DNA of 64,000 nucleotides from Pseudorhodobacter ferrugineus DSM 5888 (GCF_000420745.1 NZ_ATVN01000011.1:62001-126000), one strand, 5' to 3'; positions 16,247 to 25,964 are shown, counted from the stretch's first letter. Program-made: numbers and translations. The notes: generated by a model from the sequence alone, not told the origin.

Positions 16247-17166
16247 CCCTTGCCATTTCGCCTGCCGCCCGTTCGGCCATGGCGGAGTGGCTGGACCATT
16301 TGCGCGCGCTGGATGGGGCTGCGGATAACACGCTAAAGGCCTATGCATCTGATCTTACTGGATATTTGGCATTCCTGGCGCAGCATCGGGGCGGCACCGA
16401 AGGGGTGCGGGGACTGGTGGCTCTGCCGCAAACCGATCTGCGGGCGTGGATGGCACATGAGCGCGGGCGCGGGGTTGGGGCGCGGTCTATGGCGCGGGCA
16501 CTATCGGCTGTAAAAGGGTTTACGGCGTGGCTCGCCGACCGCGAAGGTGTGGATGCAACGGCCGCCCTTTCGACCCGCGCGCCAAAGTTCCGGCGCAAGC
16601 TGCCGCGCCCAATTGCCGAGGATGCGGCGGCACAAGTTCTTGATACTATTGGTGATGATGCCCGCGAAGACTGGGTGGCCGCGCGCGATACGGCCGTGGT
16701 GACGCTGCTTTATGGTTGCGGTTTGCGGATATCCGAGGCGCTGGGGCTGACGGGAGCTGCGTACCCTTTGCCGGATGTGTTGCGCATTACGGGTAAAGGC
16801 GGCAAGGAACGGTTGGTGCCGGTTCTGCCAGCCGCCAAAGACGCGGTGGCGCGTTACGTAAGCCTTTGTCCTTATGAGATTTCTGGCGCAACCCCGCTGT
16901 TTTTCGGCACGCGCGGCGGGGCGTTGAACCCGCGCCTGATTTCGGCGGCGATGGAGCGGGTGCGCGCACGGTTGGGCCTGCCTGCTACGGCCACGCCCCA
17001 CGCCTTGCGCCATTCCTTTGCCACACATCTGCTAACAGCAGGCGGCGATTTGCGCGCCATTCAGGAATTGCTGGGCCACGCGTCCCTTTCCACCACCCAA
17101 GCCTATACAGCGGTTGATACTGCCCGCCTGATGGACGTATACGCACAGGCGCATCCACGTGCATGA
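16243..17166 (+). CDS. xerC: site-specific tyrosine recombinase XerC
   Basis: XerC and XerD resolve chromosome dimers at dif. 307 residues with the N-terminal SAM-like core-binding domain (WLDHLRALDGAADNTLKAYASDL) and the catalytic domain: Arg in YGCGLRISEALGL, Lys in GKGGKERLVPVLP, HALRHSFATHLL (H-x-x-R), LLGHASLSTTQAYTAVD with the nucleophilic Tyr. All catalytic residues are present. Translationally coupled to the DUF484 gene. No dif site was recognised in the window. XerD-type assignment cannot be excluded by sequence alone, but the DUF484 linkage favours XerC. Confidence 0.92.
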   Translation: MTLAISPAARSAMAEWLDHLRALDGAADNTLKAYASDLTGYLAFLAQHRGGTEGVRGLVALPQTDLRAWMAHERGRGVGARSMARALSAVKGFTAWLADREGVDATAALSTRAPKFRRKLPRPIAEDAAAQVLDTIGDDAREDWVAARDTAVVTLLYGCGLRISEALGLTGAAYPLPDVLRITGKGGKERLVPVLPAAKDAVARYVSLCPYEISGATPLFFGTRGGALNPRLISAAMERVRARLGLPATATPHALRHSFATHLLTAGGDLRAIQELLGHASLSTTQAYTAVDTARLMDVYAQAHPRA

Positions 17167-17196
17167 AACCAGCCAGAACCACAGATTGATCACGCT

Positions 17197-17892
17197 ATGA
17201 CATTGAAAATAAAAGCTCTTTTAGTCCATCTTTTTACCGCAACCGGTGCAGTTTTGGCCATGTTGGCGATGCTTGCCGCGGTCGATGAAAACTGGAGTCA
17301 GATGTTTTGGTGGTTGGTCATCGCCTTGGTTGTCGACGGGATCGATGGCCCATTGGCGCGGCGCTATCACGTCAAAACCAACTTTCCCATCTATGACGGC
17401 GTGCTGTTGGACCTGATCATCGACTACCTGACCTATGTGTTCATTCCGGCCTTTGCCTTGTTCAAATCGGGGCTGCTGCCGGATTGGACAGGATGGATTA
17501 TCATCATCGGGATCACCTATGGATCGGTGATTTACTTTGCCGATACCCGCATGAAAACAAAGGATAATTCTTTTTCCGGCTTTCCGGCCTGCTGGAATAT
17601 GTTCGTGCTGGTGATGTTTGCCTTGCAACCGGGATATTGGACAATTTTGGTCTTTGTCATAGCGCTGACTGTGGCAATGTTCTTGCCGCTAAAGTTTATT
17701 CACCCCACGCGGACTGTGCGTTGGAATTGGGTGTCTTTGCCGATGGCGCTGGGGTGGACCTTTTTCGCGGGCTGGGCCACTTGGGTTGATTTCCACCCGC
17801 AAAGCTGGGCGCATTGGGGGCTGATCGTGACCTCGTTGTATTTGTGCTTTGCCGGTATCGCGCAGCAGATCATTCCCGAAAAGCAGGCGTAA
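17197..17892 (+). CDS. pcs: phosphatidylcholine synthase (Pcs)
   Basis: Pcs condenses CDP-diacylglycerol with choline to give phosphatidylcholine in the inner membrane. The CDP-alcohol phosphotransferase motif is present as DGPLAR, then 12 residues, then GVLLDLIID, that is DGx2ARx12Gx3Dx3D, the wider spacing typical of Pcs. About eight hydrophobic segments fill the 231 residues. It starts 30 bp after xerC and may be co-transcribed. It is a good marker for Alphaproteobacteria that use host or environmental choline. Confidence 0.92.
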   Translation: MTLKIKALLVHLFTATGAVLAMLAMLAAVDENWSQMFWWLVIALVVDGIDGPLARRYHVKTNFPIYDGVLLDLIIDYLTYVFIPAFALFKSGLLPDWTGWIIIIGITYGSVIYFADTRMKTKDNSFSGFPACWNMFVLVMFALQPGYWTILVFVIALTVAMFLPLKFIHPTRTVRWNWVSLPMALGWTFFAGWATWVDFHPQSWAHWGLIVTSLYLCFAGIAQQIIPEKQA

Positions 17893-17898
17893 ATTTTG

Positions 17899-17930
17899 CG
17901 TATGCCATCCGTATGCCATCCGTACATACG
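17899..17930. repeat. 11-bp-phased triple repeat, copy A
   Basis: CGTATGCCATC-CGTATGCCATC-CGTACATACG: two perfect tandem 11-mers and a third, diverged unit, 6 bp after the pcs stop, between convergent genes. A related array is at 51708-51739, also between convergent genes. The 11-bp step is about one turn of DNA. Confidence 0.6.
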
Positions 17931-17942
17931 TTTGTCTGCACG

Positions 17943-18392
17943 CTAAATCAGCAGGCCGCCCGCGCCTTCCAGTTTCAGCAGCGCAATTTTGGTCTCCACC
18001 CCGCCAGGTGCGGAAAACCCACCCAGGCCGTTTGCGCCCAAGACGCGGTGGCATGGGATTAGGATGGGAATGGGGTTGGCGCCGCAAGCCTGCCCGATCG
18101 CTTGGGCCGGACGCCCCAGCAGCTTGGCAAGGTCGCCGTAGGTGCGGGTTTCGCCGTAGGGAATGGCGAACATCGCGCGGCGCATGTCGCCCTGAAAGCC
18201 GGTGCCGAAATCCAGCGGTAGATCGAACGTGGTGCGGAGCCCGTCGAAATAGTCACCCAACTGGCGGCACGCCTCGCGCAGCAAGGGTGTCGGGTCAGAT
18301 CTGCGGGCGGTCCAGTCGATACGGGTGATGATGCCGCTGTCTTCGACCACCGCAAAGGGGCCGTAGGGGGAGTGGAAGACGGCTTGTTTCAT
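17943..18392 (-). CDS. ogt: methylated-DNA--protein-cysteine methyltransferase
   Basis: A suicide repair protein that removes methyl groups from O6-methylguanine. 149 residues; the acceptor site is PIPILIPCHRVLGANGLGGF with Cys114, preceded by the helix-turn-helix recognition region IPYGETRTYGDLAKLLGRPAQAIGQACGANP. The N-terminal part is short, so this is an Ogt-type and not an Ada fusion. It is 6 bp downstream of the Gre-like gene on the same strand and probably shares its transcript. Confidence 0.93.
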   Translation of the reverse strand: MKQAVFHSPYGPFAVVEDSGIITRIDWTARRSDPTPLLREACRQLGDYFDGLRTTFDLPLDFGTGFQGDMRRAMFAIPYGETRTYGDLAKLLGRPAQAIGQACGANPIPILIPCHRVLGANGLGGFSAPGGVETKIALLKLEGAGGLLI

Positions 18393-18398
18393 GTTTGG

Positions 18399-18857
18399 TC
18401 AATACACATCGTCAATGGCAAGGGTTTTGCCGTTCAGCTCAAACGTCTCACCCTTTTTCAGACCGGCCATCGCGCGATAGATGGGGCTGCTTTCAGAAAT
18501 GCCCAGGTATTTTGCGCCGTCACAGTCGAACTTGGTGGTCGACACAGCAACGACAAAGTTGCGGCCATCCACAACGACAATTGCGCCAAGATCCACGGTA
18601 TCGGTCGGGCCGAAATCCATGTCTTCTAGCGCCTCGATCTTGGCGGCATGGACAAAGACGGGCTGATCCAACGCTGCCGCCTGGTCTGCGGCAGTGCGCG
18701 ACAGGGCCATGTCGTCCTTGTCCCAATTGTCGCGGTCATCCAGCAAGGACTCTTCGGTAAAGCGTTCGTGCTTGTCTTCGGCGAAATCAAGCTCGGCCTG
18801 TTCCAGTGCCAGCATCTTATTGCGCACGGCGGTTTTGCGGGCGGTGGTATCCGACAT
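18399..18857 (-). CDS. GreA/GreB-like C-terminal domain protein
   Basis: 152 residues. The C-terminal half matches the Gre factor FKBP-like domain: TVDLGAIVVVDG, then GISESSPIYRAMAGLKKGETFELNGK, with the SSP-x-x-x-A-x-x-G-x-x-x-G core. The N-terminal half is acidic and helical (LALEQAELDFAEDKHERFTEE), where GreA has its coiled-coil tip, but it is shorter. It may bind RNA polymerase; transcript-cleavage activity is uncertain. Followed at 6 bp by ogt. A strong hairpin (18924-18953) lies upstream, after ileS. Confidence 0.75.
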   Translation of the reverse strand: MSDTTARKTAVRNKMLALEQAELDFAEDKHERFTEESLLDDRDNWDKDDMALSRTAADQAAALDQPVFVHAAKIEALEDMDFGPTDTVDLGAIVVVDGRNFVVAVSTTKFDCDGAKYLGISESSPIYRAMAGLKKGETFELNGKTLAIDDVY

Positions 18858-18923
18858 ATTTTATCCTATCCAATGAGCGATTTGGGCGAACCCATTCACA
18901 ACACCAACGCACGACTGGCCTGC

Positions 18924-18953
18924 TGGTTCCGCCCCAAGGTCAGGGCGGAACCA
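18924..18953 (-). terminator. strong hairpin after ileS
   Basis: TGGTTCCGCCC / GGGCGGAACCA is a perfect 11-bp stem with an 8-base loop, starting 7 bp beyond the ileS stop codon. There is no T run, so it may protect the mRNA 3' end or work with Rho; it separates ileS from the Gre-like gene. Confidence 0.6.
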
Positions 18954-18960
18954 ACTATCA

Positions 18961-21915
18961 TCACCCCAGCGCCGCGTTGCAGCGGGCGCAGGTGCAAGGG
19001 TGTTTGTGCGTGCCGACGTCGGGCAGGATTTGCCAGCAGCGCACGCATTTATCCCCCGGTGCCATTTCAAACACCACGGCGACACCCGGGACTTCGGGCA
19101 GGCGGAACGCCTCGGCCGGGGCGGGGTCGGCGGTCAGTTGCACAGCGGAGGTGATGCTGAGTTCGGCAAAGTTGACCGATTTCATCGCCGCCAGAAGGGC
19201 TGCATCCTCGACATGCACCACGGGGGCAGCCTCTAGGCTGGCACCGATGACCTTGGCGGTGCGCTGTACCTCCAAGGCCGCGATGGTCGCACGACGGGCG
19301 GCGCGCAGGCCAACCCATTTCGCGGCCAAAGCAGGGTTCAGCCAGTCATTTGGGGTCACAGGCATATCCTGAAGGTGGACCGAGCTGTCGGCACCCGGGA
19401 AGCGCGAGAGCCAGACATCTTCCATCGTGAACACCAGAATTGGCGCGAGCCATGTCGTCAGGCGGTGGAACAGCAGGTCCAGCACGGTGCGGGCAGAGCG
19501 GCGGCGCAGGCTGTCAGTTGGGTCGCAATACAGCGCGTCTTTGCGCACGTCAAAGAACACCGCCGACAGGTCTGTCGTGGCAAAGGTGAACAGCTTTTGG
19601 AACACGCCTTGGAAGTCGAACGCGGCATAGCCTTTGCGGACCTCGATGTCCAACTCGGCCAAACGGTGCAGCACCCATTGCTCCAACTCTGGCATATCCT
19701 TCAGGTCGACGCGTTCAGCATCCGAGAACTCGGCAAGGTTGCCCAGCATAAACCGCATGGTGTTGCGCAGGCGGCGATAGCTGTCTGCGGTGCCTTTCAG
19801 GATTTCTTTGCCGATGCGCTGGTCGACGGTATAGTCGGCCTGCGCCACCCAAAGGCGCAGAATATCCGCGCCATATTCCTTGATGATTTCTTCGGGCACC
19901 ACGGTGTTGCCGATGGATTTGGACATCTTCATGCCCTTTTCATCCAGCGTAAAGCCGTGGGTCACGACGTTGCGGTAAGGCGCGCGGCCCAGCGTGCCGC
20001 AGGCCTGTAGCAGCGAAGAATGGAACCAGCCGCGGTGCTGGTCGGTGCCTTCCATATAGACATCGGCGATGCCATCCTTGGTGCCATCGGGCCGGTCGCG
20101 CAGCACGAAGGAATGGGTGGAGCCTGAGTCGAACCACACATCCAGCACGTCAAAAATCTGATCGTAGGCGTCGGGGTCATGCAGGCCCGCAAGGGTTTTT
20201 TCCTTGAAGCCCGCGACATACCAAACATCCGCCCCGTCCGCCTCAAACGCCGCTGTGACACGGGCGTTGACGGCATCGTCACGCAGCAGGAAATCGGGAT
20301 CGGTCGGTTTCGCACCCTTTTTGATGAAACAGGTCAGGGGCACACCCCAAGCGCGCTGGCGCGACAGCACCCAATCAGGCCGCGCCTCGATCATCGAGTA
20401 CAGGCGGTTGCGGCCGGTTTGCGGGGTCCATTTGACCAGCTTGTCGATGGAGTTCAGCGCACGAGTACGGATGGTATCGCCCATGTCGCCCATGCCATCA
20501 TCCAGCTTTTTGTCGATGGCGACAAACCATTGCGGGGTGTTGCGGAAGATGACTGGGGCTTTGGAGCGCCATGAATGCGGGTAGGAGTGTTTGATGGTAC
20601 CGCGCGCCAGCAGACCGCCCACCTCAACCAATTTCTGGATAACGGCGGTGTTTGCATCGCCTTCCCACGGGTTGGCCTTGTTCTTTTTGTTCGGCGCATC
20701 GCGCAGAATGGCCTTGCCACCAAAGAACGGCAGATCATCGCGGAAGCGCCCGTCAGACATGACGTTATAGGTGATGACCTGTTCCAGCATTCCCAGATCG
20801 CGGTACAGCTCAAACTCTTCCATCCCGTGGCTAGGGGCGCAATGGACAAAGCCGGTGCCTTCGTCATCGGTCACGAAATCGGCGGCGCGGAAATCGCGGA
20901 TGTCATCCCATTCGCCGTTTGCGCCATCCGCGCCGGCAAGCGGGTGCAAAAGGCCGGTTATCTGTGTGGCATCCACATCGTCGACGCGCGTCCACATATC
21001 ATCGTCCAGCCGTGCGCGGACCATCACACCAGCGGCGAGTTTGTCTGACAGGATGAAACGGTCGCCAACCGATGCCCAAGATTCCGCAGGAGTGCCGATG
21101 ACCTCATACAGACCGTAGGAAATATCCTTACCGTAAACCACTGCTTTGTTGGACGGCATTGTCCAAGGGGTTGTGGTCCAGATCACCAGATGCGCGTCTT
21201 GCAAGGCGGGGGCCTCTGACAGCACCTTAAACTTGACCCAAACGGTAAAGCTTTCCTTGTCGTGATATTCCACCTCGGCCTCGGCCAAAGCGGTTTCTTC
21301 GACCGGCGACCACATGACGGGCTTGGAGCCTTGGTACAGCGAGCCGTTCATCAGGAATTTCATGAACTCTGCCGCGATCACCGCCTCGGCGTGGTAATCC
21401 ATCGTCAGATAAGGGTCGGCCCAATTGCCGGTGATGCCCAACCGCTTGAATTCCTCGCGCTGGATATCGACCCAGCCGGTCGCGAAATTGCGGCATTCTT
21501 GGCGGAAATCGACCACATCCACCGCGTCTTTATCAAGGCCCTTTTGGCGGTATTGTTCCTCGATCTTCCATTCAATCGGCAGGCCATGGCAATCCCAACC
21601 CGGCACATAGCGCGCATCAAAGCCCATCATCTGATGGCTGCGCACGATCATATCCTTGATGGTTTTGTTCAGGGCGTGGCCGATATGCAGGTGGCCGTTG
21701 GCATAGGGGGGGCCATCATGCAGGGTAAAGGGCGTGCGGCCCCCCGTTTGCGCAGCGGCTTTTTCGCGCAACCGGTCATAGACCCCGATGTTTTCCCAAT
21801 GGGCCAGCCATTCCGGTTCGCGCGATGGCAGGCCTGCGCGCATGGGAAAATCGGTTTCGGGCAAAAACACGGTGTCTTTGTAGTCGGGGGTATGGCTAGG
21901 GGTATCTGCGCACAT
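18961..21915 (-). CDS. ileS: isoleucyl-tRNA synthetase
   Basis: 984 residues from the ATG at 21915 (MCADTPSHTPDYKDTVFLPE), which has AAGGA upstream; an extra 43-codon open stretch 5' of it is not enzyme-like. Class I signature HIGH is in YANGHLHIGHALNKTIKD, KMSKS is in LDEKGMKMSKSIGNTV, and the editing domain is present (VIWTTTPWTMPSNKAVV, DDEGTGFVHCAPSHG). The C-terminal zinc finger is complete: CVRCWQI and CARC. All parts of a bacterial IleRS are there. Confidence 0.97.
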   Translation of the reverse strand: MCADTPSHTPDYKDTVFLPETDFPMRAGLPSREPEWLAHWENIGVYDRLREKAAAQTGGRTPFTLHDGPPYANGHLHIGHALNKTIKDMIVRSHQMMGFDARYVPGWDCHGLPIEWKIEEQYRQKGLDKDAVDVVDFRQECRNFATGWVDIQREEFKRLGITGNWADPYLTMDYHAEAVIAAEFMKFLMNGSLYQGSKPVMWSPVEETALAEAEVEYHDKESFTVWVKFKVLSEAPALQDAHLVIWTTTPWTMPSNKAVVYGKDISYGLYEVIGTPAESWASVGDRFILSDKLAAGVMVRARLDDDMWTRVDDVDATQITGLLHPLAGADGANGEWDDIRDFRAADFVTDDEGTGFVHCAPSHGMEEFELYRDLGMLEQVITYNVMSDGRFRDDLPFFGGKAILRDAPNKKNKANPWEGDANTAVIQKLVEVGGLLARGTIKHSYPHSWRSKAPVIFRNTPQWFVAIDKKLDDGMGDMGDTIRTRALNSIDKLVKWTPQTGRNRLYSMIEARPDWVLSRQRAWGVPLTCFIKKGAKPTDPDFLLRDDAVNARVTAAFEADGADVWYVAGFKEKTLAGLHDPDAYDQIFDVLDVWFDSGSTHSFVLRDRPDGTKDGIADVYMEGTDQHRGWFHSSLLQACGTLGRAPYRNVVTHGFTLDEKGMKMSKSIGNTVVPEEIIKEYGADILRLWVAQADYTVDQRIGKEILKGTADSYRRLRNTMRFMLGNLAEFSDAERVDLKDMPELEQWVLHRLAELDIEVRKGYAAFDFQGVFQKLFTFATTDLSAVFFDVRKDALYCDPTDSLRRRSARTVLDLLFHRLTTWLAPILVFTMEDVWLSRFPGADSSVHLQDMPVTPNDWLNPALAAKWVGLRAARRATIAALEVQRTAKVIGASLEAAPVVHVEDAALLAAMKSVNFAELSITSAVQLTADPAPAEAFRLPEVPGVAVVFEMAPGDKCVRCWQILPDVGTHKHPCTCARCNAALG

Positions 21916-22154
21916 GATTGGCGGTTCCTTACGGATCGGGAAAATAGGGGGGGGACAGGGCAAAACTGCGGCCCGCGCGTGGCGTGGCAAAGGACATCCC
22001 GGCGGCTGAACAAGGTCAGATCGCCGGGCCGCTAATTCGTGCAAATATCGCGTGTATCTGTCGCATGGGCGGGGTTATACGCGCGGTTTACGCTGCGGTC
22101 CAGCCATGCTGTGATGGCGGCCTGCGGCAAATGATGCGGTAAAGGGTCGGCGCT

Positions 22155-23372
22155 ATGAAAACGGCAATTGCAGGGGCAGGTATTGGCGGCTTGGCAGCGG
22201 CCTGCTTGCTGGCGCAGGGCGGGCGGGATGTAGTGCTGTTTGACCAGTTTGATGTGCCGCGTCCTGTGGGATCGGGGCTTATGATCCAACCCTTGGGATT
22301 GGCCGTGCTGGACCTGTGCGGCGCGGGTGATGCTGCACGCGCAGCAGGCCAACGCATCGCGCGAATGTATGGGGTTGAGGTCACGCGCGGACGTCGCGTT
22401 TTGGACGTGAGCTATGACCCCAAAGGCCGCCCAGAGGCACAAGGCCTTGCCATTCACCGCGCCGCCCTACACGGTGCTTTGATGCAGGCAGTGGCGGCAG
22501 TTGGCGTGCGGGTTATCCCGTCAAGCATGGTGCAATCGGCCCCCCTGCTGGACCAGCAGCGCGGCTTGGTGATGCAGGATGGCCGCGAGCATGGCCCCTT
22601 TGATCTGGTGATTGATGCAACGGGCAGCGGCTCGGCTTTGTCCCCACTTAAGGGCCGCGCCCTGCCGTATGGTGCGATCTGGGGCACGGTTCCGTGGCTT
22701 GCGCAAACCCAGCTGCCAACAGATCAACTGTCGCAACGCTATGCGGGCGCGCACCGCATGGCGGGGGTGTTGCCCTTGGGCCAAGTTCCGGGTCGCAACG
22801 GCGCCCATGCGGCAATCTTTTGGTCAATGCCGCGCCGTGATCTGGCACATTGGCCCAGCCGCGATTTGACGGAGTGGAAGGCCGAGGCAACGGCCCATTG
22901 GCCCGATTTCGCGCCGTTCCTGCAAACCCTGACCAACACGGCGCAAATGACCGCCGCCACCTATAGCCACGGCACCTTGCGCCGCCCCTTTGCCCAAGCA
23001 CTTGCCTTTATCGGGGACGCCGCCCACCGCGCCAGCCCGCAACTGGGCCAAGGGGCCAATATGGCGCTGTTTGATGCGTTGGCACTATCCCGTGCGCTAC
23101 AGGCCAATTCAATCGAGGATGCCCTGCCCCGCTATGCCCAAATGCGCCGCTGGCATGTGCGAACCTATCAAGCGATGAGCGCGGCCTTTACCCCGCAATA
23201 TCAATCTGATAGCCGCATCCTGCCTGCCCTGCGCGATTGGGTGCTGGCTCCGCTCTCGCTCACTTGGCCCCTACCGCGTATCCTGTCAAAACTGGTCGCA
23301 GGCGAGCTGATCCCCCCGCTGGCGGGTGAAGTGTTCACCGCTTCGCAATTTCATCTTGGCCCAAATACCTAA
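22155..23372 (+). CDS. FAD-dependent monooxygenase (UbiH/PHBH-like fold)
   Basis: 405 residues. The FAD Rossmann motif is AIAGAGIGGLAAACLLAQGG at the N-terminus; the DG motif region is LVIDATGSGSALS (about 152-164); and the second FAD motif is LAFIGDAAHRASPQLGQGANMALFDALAL (about 286-314), typical of aromatic hydroxylases and ubiquinone-biosynthesis relatives. The substrate cannot be read from sequence. It stands alone between divergent ileS and the convergent DUF697 gene. Confidence 0.85.
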   Translation: MKTAIAGAGIGGLAAACLLAQGGRDVVLFDQFDVPRPVGSGLMIQPLGLAVLDLCGAGDAARAAGQRIARMYGVEVTRGRRVLDVSYDPKGRPEAQGLAIHRAALHGALMQAVAAVGVRVIPSSMVQSAPLLDQQRGLVMQDGREHGPFDLVIDATGSGSALSPLKGRALPYGAIWGTVPWLAQTQLPTDQLSQRYAGAHRMAGVLPLGQVPGRNGAHAAIFWSMPRRDLAHWPSRDLTEWKAEATAHWPDFAPFLQTLTNTAQMTAATYSHGTLRRPFAQALAFIGDAAHRASPQLGQGANMALFDALALSRALQANSIEDALPRYAQMRRWHVRTYQAMSAAFTPQYQSDSRILPALRDWVLAPLSLTWPLPRILSKLVAGELIPPLAGEVFTASQFHLGPNT

Positions 23373-23385
23373 ATCCTGCCCCCCG

Positions 23386-24405
23386 TCACACGCTCTTTGT
23401 GTCAGACCCGCCAAACCCGTCAAACACCCCCGTCAACGCGCGGCTCATCAAATTCGTCACCTTGGGCCTTGGCAAGGCGGCAAAGGGCATTGGGCGGCAC
23501 AGGTCCATCGCGGCCACGCCGACCCGTGCGGTCAGCGCACCGTTCACCACCCCTTCGCCAAAGCGCCGCGACAGTTTGCCCAAAATCCCGCCGCCCGCGA
23601 CCGACCCGATCAAATCATCGCCCAGCGCCAGTGCGCCTGTTGCCAACAAATGCCCGAACACGCGGCGCATCAGCTTCAGGCTGCCCAGCGTCCCCGACCG
23701 CCCACCATAAAGCGCCGCAATTTTGCGGATCATCGACAGGTTGGAAAACAGTGCCACCACCACATCGGCCAAGGCCAGCGGCACAAGCGCCGTCACGGTT
23801 GCCACACGGCGCGCCGCCGCCTCAATCTCGGCCCGCGCGGCCAGATCGATGGGGCCCAGCAGTTCCACCTCGGTCAGGTTCAGCAGCGCATCGGCGTCCA
23901 TCACATCGCCGCGCCGTTCATTCAGCCGTGCTGTGCCCCAGCGCAAGTCGGGGCGGGTTTTGTACAAGGCGACCATATGGTCCGTCACTTTGGCAGCGGG
24001 TTTCAGCAGGTTGGCGGCCCGCGCGGCCTCTACCTCGGCGCGCAAACGGTCCAAACGGCCAAGGCGGTAAAACCCCAACGCCTCTCGCAGGGCCAACCCC
24101 AGCAGCACCGCAATCGCAAGACCCGTCAGGCCAAAGGCCACCCAGCCGAGCAGCGAATTGCGCGCCAGCATACCCATGACAAAATCATAGACCGCGACCG
24201 AGATCATAAAGCTGAACAGACTGCCCAGCGCCCACACCGCAAGCCGCATCAAGCGCGATGGTTGCGCCCCCGCGACCGATGCCGCCGTAGTCATCGCGCG
24301 GCCTGTGGGCAGACCCAAATCCGGCACCGGCGGCGCATCGGAAGGAGTTTGCGCAGAGGCCTTATCGGGGGCCTCATCCAGATCAATCAACACGGGTTTA
24401 GCCAT
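23386..24405 (-). CDS. TIGR01620/YcjF-like membrane protein
   Basis: 339 residues from the ATG at 24405, which has AAAGGAG 6 bases upstream. A disordered acidic N-terminus (LIDLDEAPDKASAQTPSDAPP) precedes two hydrophobic segments (LAVWALGSLFSFMISVAVYDF and LGWVAFGLTGLAIAVLLGLAL) and a C-terminal DUF697-like domain with glycines (VGVAAMDLCRPMPFAAL). It lies 24 bp downstream of the YcjX-like gene, the conserved ycjX-ycjF pairing. The pair belongs to a stress-associated membrane GTPase system whose role is not known. Confidence 0.85.
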   Translation of the reverse strand: MAKPVLIDLDEAPDKASAQTPSDAPPVPDLGLPTGRAMTTAASVAGAQPSRLMRLAVWALGSLFSFMISVAVYDFVMGMLARNSLLGWVAFGLTGLAIAVLLGLALREALGFYRLGRLDRLRAEVEAARAANLLKPAAKVTDHMVALYKTRPDLRWGTARLNERRGDVMDADALLNLTEVELLGPIDLAARAEIEAAARRVATVTALVPLALADVVVALFSNLSMIRKIAALYGGRSGTLGSLKLMRRVFGHLLATGALALGDDLIGSVAGGGILGKLSRRFGEGVVNGALTARVGVAAMDLCRPMPFAALPRPKVTNLMSRALTGVFDGFGGSDTKSV

Positions 24406-24429
24406 CAAAGGCTCCTTTTTATCAGCATC

Positions 24430-25851
24430 TTAGCCCAAACGGTCGGTCAGCAAAAACTCGGCCGCGCGGTCCAGCCTTATATGCGGCGGGCCATCACCGG
24501 GGCGCAGGGTCAGGCGGGCGGGGGCGAATGACATCACCGAATAGTCAGCGTCCAGCCACGCGGCCTCGCCTTTGCGGGCGGGGCCAAGCAGGTGGTTCGG
24601 ATCGTCGGGCAAGATGCCTGCAAACATCGCGGCTTGCTTGCCGGTTTCCAGCAATGTGCCGCGCACCAGATCAATGGTATCGCCGCCATGATTGCGCGTT
24701 TCTTCAACCGTGGCACGCAAGGCGGCCAGCGACATCGCCTGCGTTTGCGCGCCGGAAAAGGCGGCACGGTCGCGCGCGTCGCGCAAAAGCGCCTCGGTTA
24801 TTGCGGTCAAGCGCGGGTGTTGGGAATGGTGCAAATGATCGGCTTTGGTGGCCGCGAACAGGATTTTATCGACCCGTTTGCCAAGCAGGATGGAACTGAG
24901 AAACCCGTTCTGGCCGGGACGGAACGCGCCCAAAATCTCGGCCATCGTGCGGCGCATATCCTCAAGCGCCATCGGGCCTGCGTGAATGGCGCCCAGCACA
25001 TCCATCAGCACAATCTGTCGGTCGATGCGGCTGAAATGATCGCGAAAAAACGGGCGGACCACGCGGGATTTATACGCCTCGAACCGCCGGTCCATTTCGC
25101 GCCACAGGCTGCCGCGCGGCGTGCTGGCCGGTTTGGGCAAAGGCGCAAAGGTCAGAACCGGACTGCCCGCCAGATCACCCGGCAGCAAAAACCGCCCCGG
25201 CGTGCAATCAGACCAGCCAGCGGCGCGGGCCGCTTGCAGATAGGCGGTGAAATTTGCGGCAAGGGATTGGGCACGCGGTTCATCCAGCCTCAAGGCGGCA
25301 TCCTCGGCGCGGGCTTGCGCCATGAACCCCTGCGCCTGCGTGCGGTGTGCGATACGCTCTAACGTCGCCTCGGACCAATCGGCATAGGTTTTGCCCATAA
25401 GCGCAAGGTCGAGCAGCCATTCACCAGGGTAGTCGATGATATCAAGATGGATGGTGCGCGGGCCTGTCAGGCCACCCCAAAGCCCGCCGAAGAACCCCGA
25501 AGGCTGCACACGCAACGACAGGCGCAGTTCGGAAATGGCGCGGGTTGAGGCGGGCCAATGCGGGGCGGCCCCCGTCAGGGCTGCCAGATGGGTTTCATAA
25601 TCAAAGCGGGGCAAGATATCATCCGGTTGCGGTTGCAAGAACGCGCTAGCGATGCGAGGGGCCGCACTGAACTGTGGCATCCGCCCTCGATCCAGCAGGT
25701 TGGCCACGAGGCTGGTGATAAACACCGTTTTGCCCGCCCGCGAAAGGCCCGTAACGCCCAGCCGGATGACGGGTTCAAACAATGCCTCGGACACGCCCGA
25801 CATTGCCGTTTCCACCCCGCGGCCAAGGCCATCTGTAAGTCCACCCAGCAC
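24430..25851 (-). CDS. YcjX-like P-loop NTPase (DUF463)
   Basis: 473 residues. Walker A is GVTGLSRAGKTVFITSLVANLL near residue 33, Walker B-like IDIIDYPGEWLLDL near 145, and family blocks FLPGDLAGSPVLTFAPLP and DVLGAIHAGPMALEDMRR. I choose the GTG at 25851 (VLGGLTDGLGRGVETAM) because AAAGGG lies 6 bases before it; a TTG ten codons upstream is possible but without a Shine-Dalgarno. It is co-transcribed with the DUF697 gene. Confidence 0.85.
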   Translation of the reverse strand: MLGGLTDGLGRGVETAMSGVSEALFEPVIRLGVTGLSRAGKTVFITSLVANLLDRGRMPQFSAAPRIASAFLQPQPDDILPRFDYETHLAALTGAAPHWPASTRAISELRLSLRVQPSGFFGGLWGGLTGPRTIHLDIIDYPGEWLLDLALMGKTYADWSEATLERIAHRTQAQGFMAQARAEDAALRLDEPRAQSLAANFTAYLQAARAAGWSDCTPGRFLLPGDLAGSPVLTFAPLPKPASTPRGSLWREMDRRFEAYKSRVVRPFFRDHFSRIDRQIVLMDVLGAIHAGPMALEDMRRTMAEILGAFRPGQNGFLSSILLGKRVDKILFAATKADHLHHSQHPRLTAITEALLRDARDRAAFSGAQTQAMSLAALRATVEETRNHGGDTIDLVRGTLLETGKQAAMFAGILPDDPNHLLGPARKGEAAWLDADYSVMSFAPARLTLRPGDGPPHIRLDRAAEFLLTDRLG

Positions 25852-25964
25852 AAACTGCCCTTTTCTGATCGCTTGCCCCAAGATAGGCCCTAAAGGGGCA
25901 GGTTCAAAGGGGGAAAGACAGGCAAGGCCTTGTCAGCGCTTGGGCCGCGCGGTAACCGGAGATT

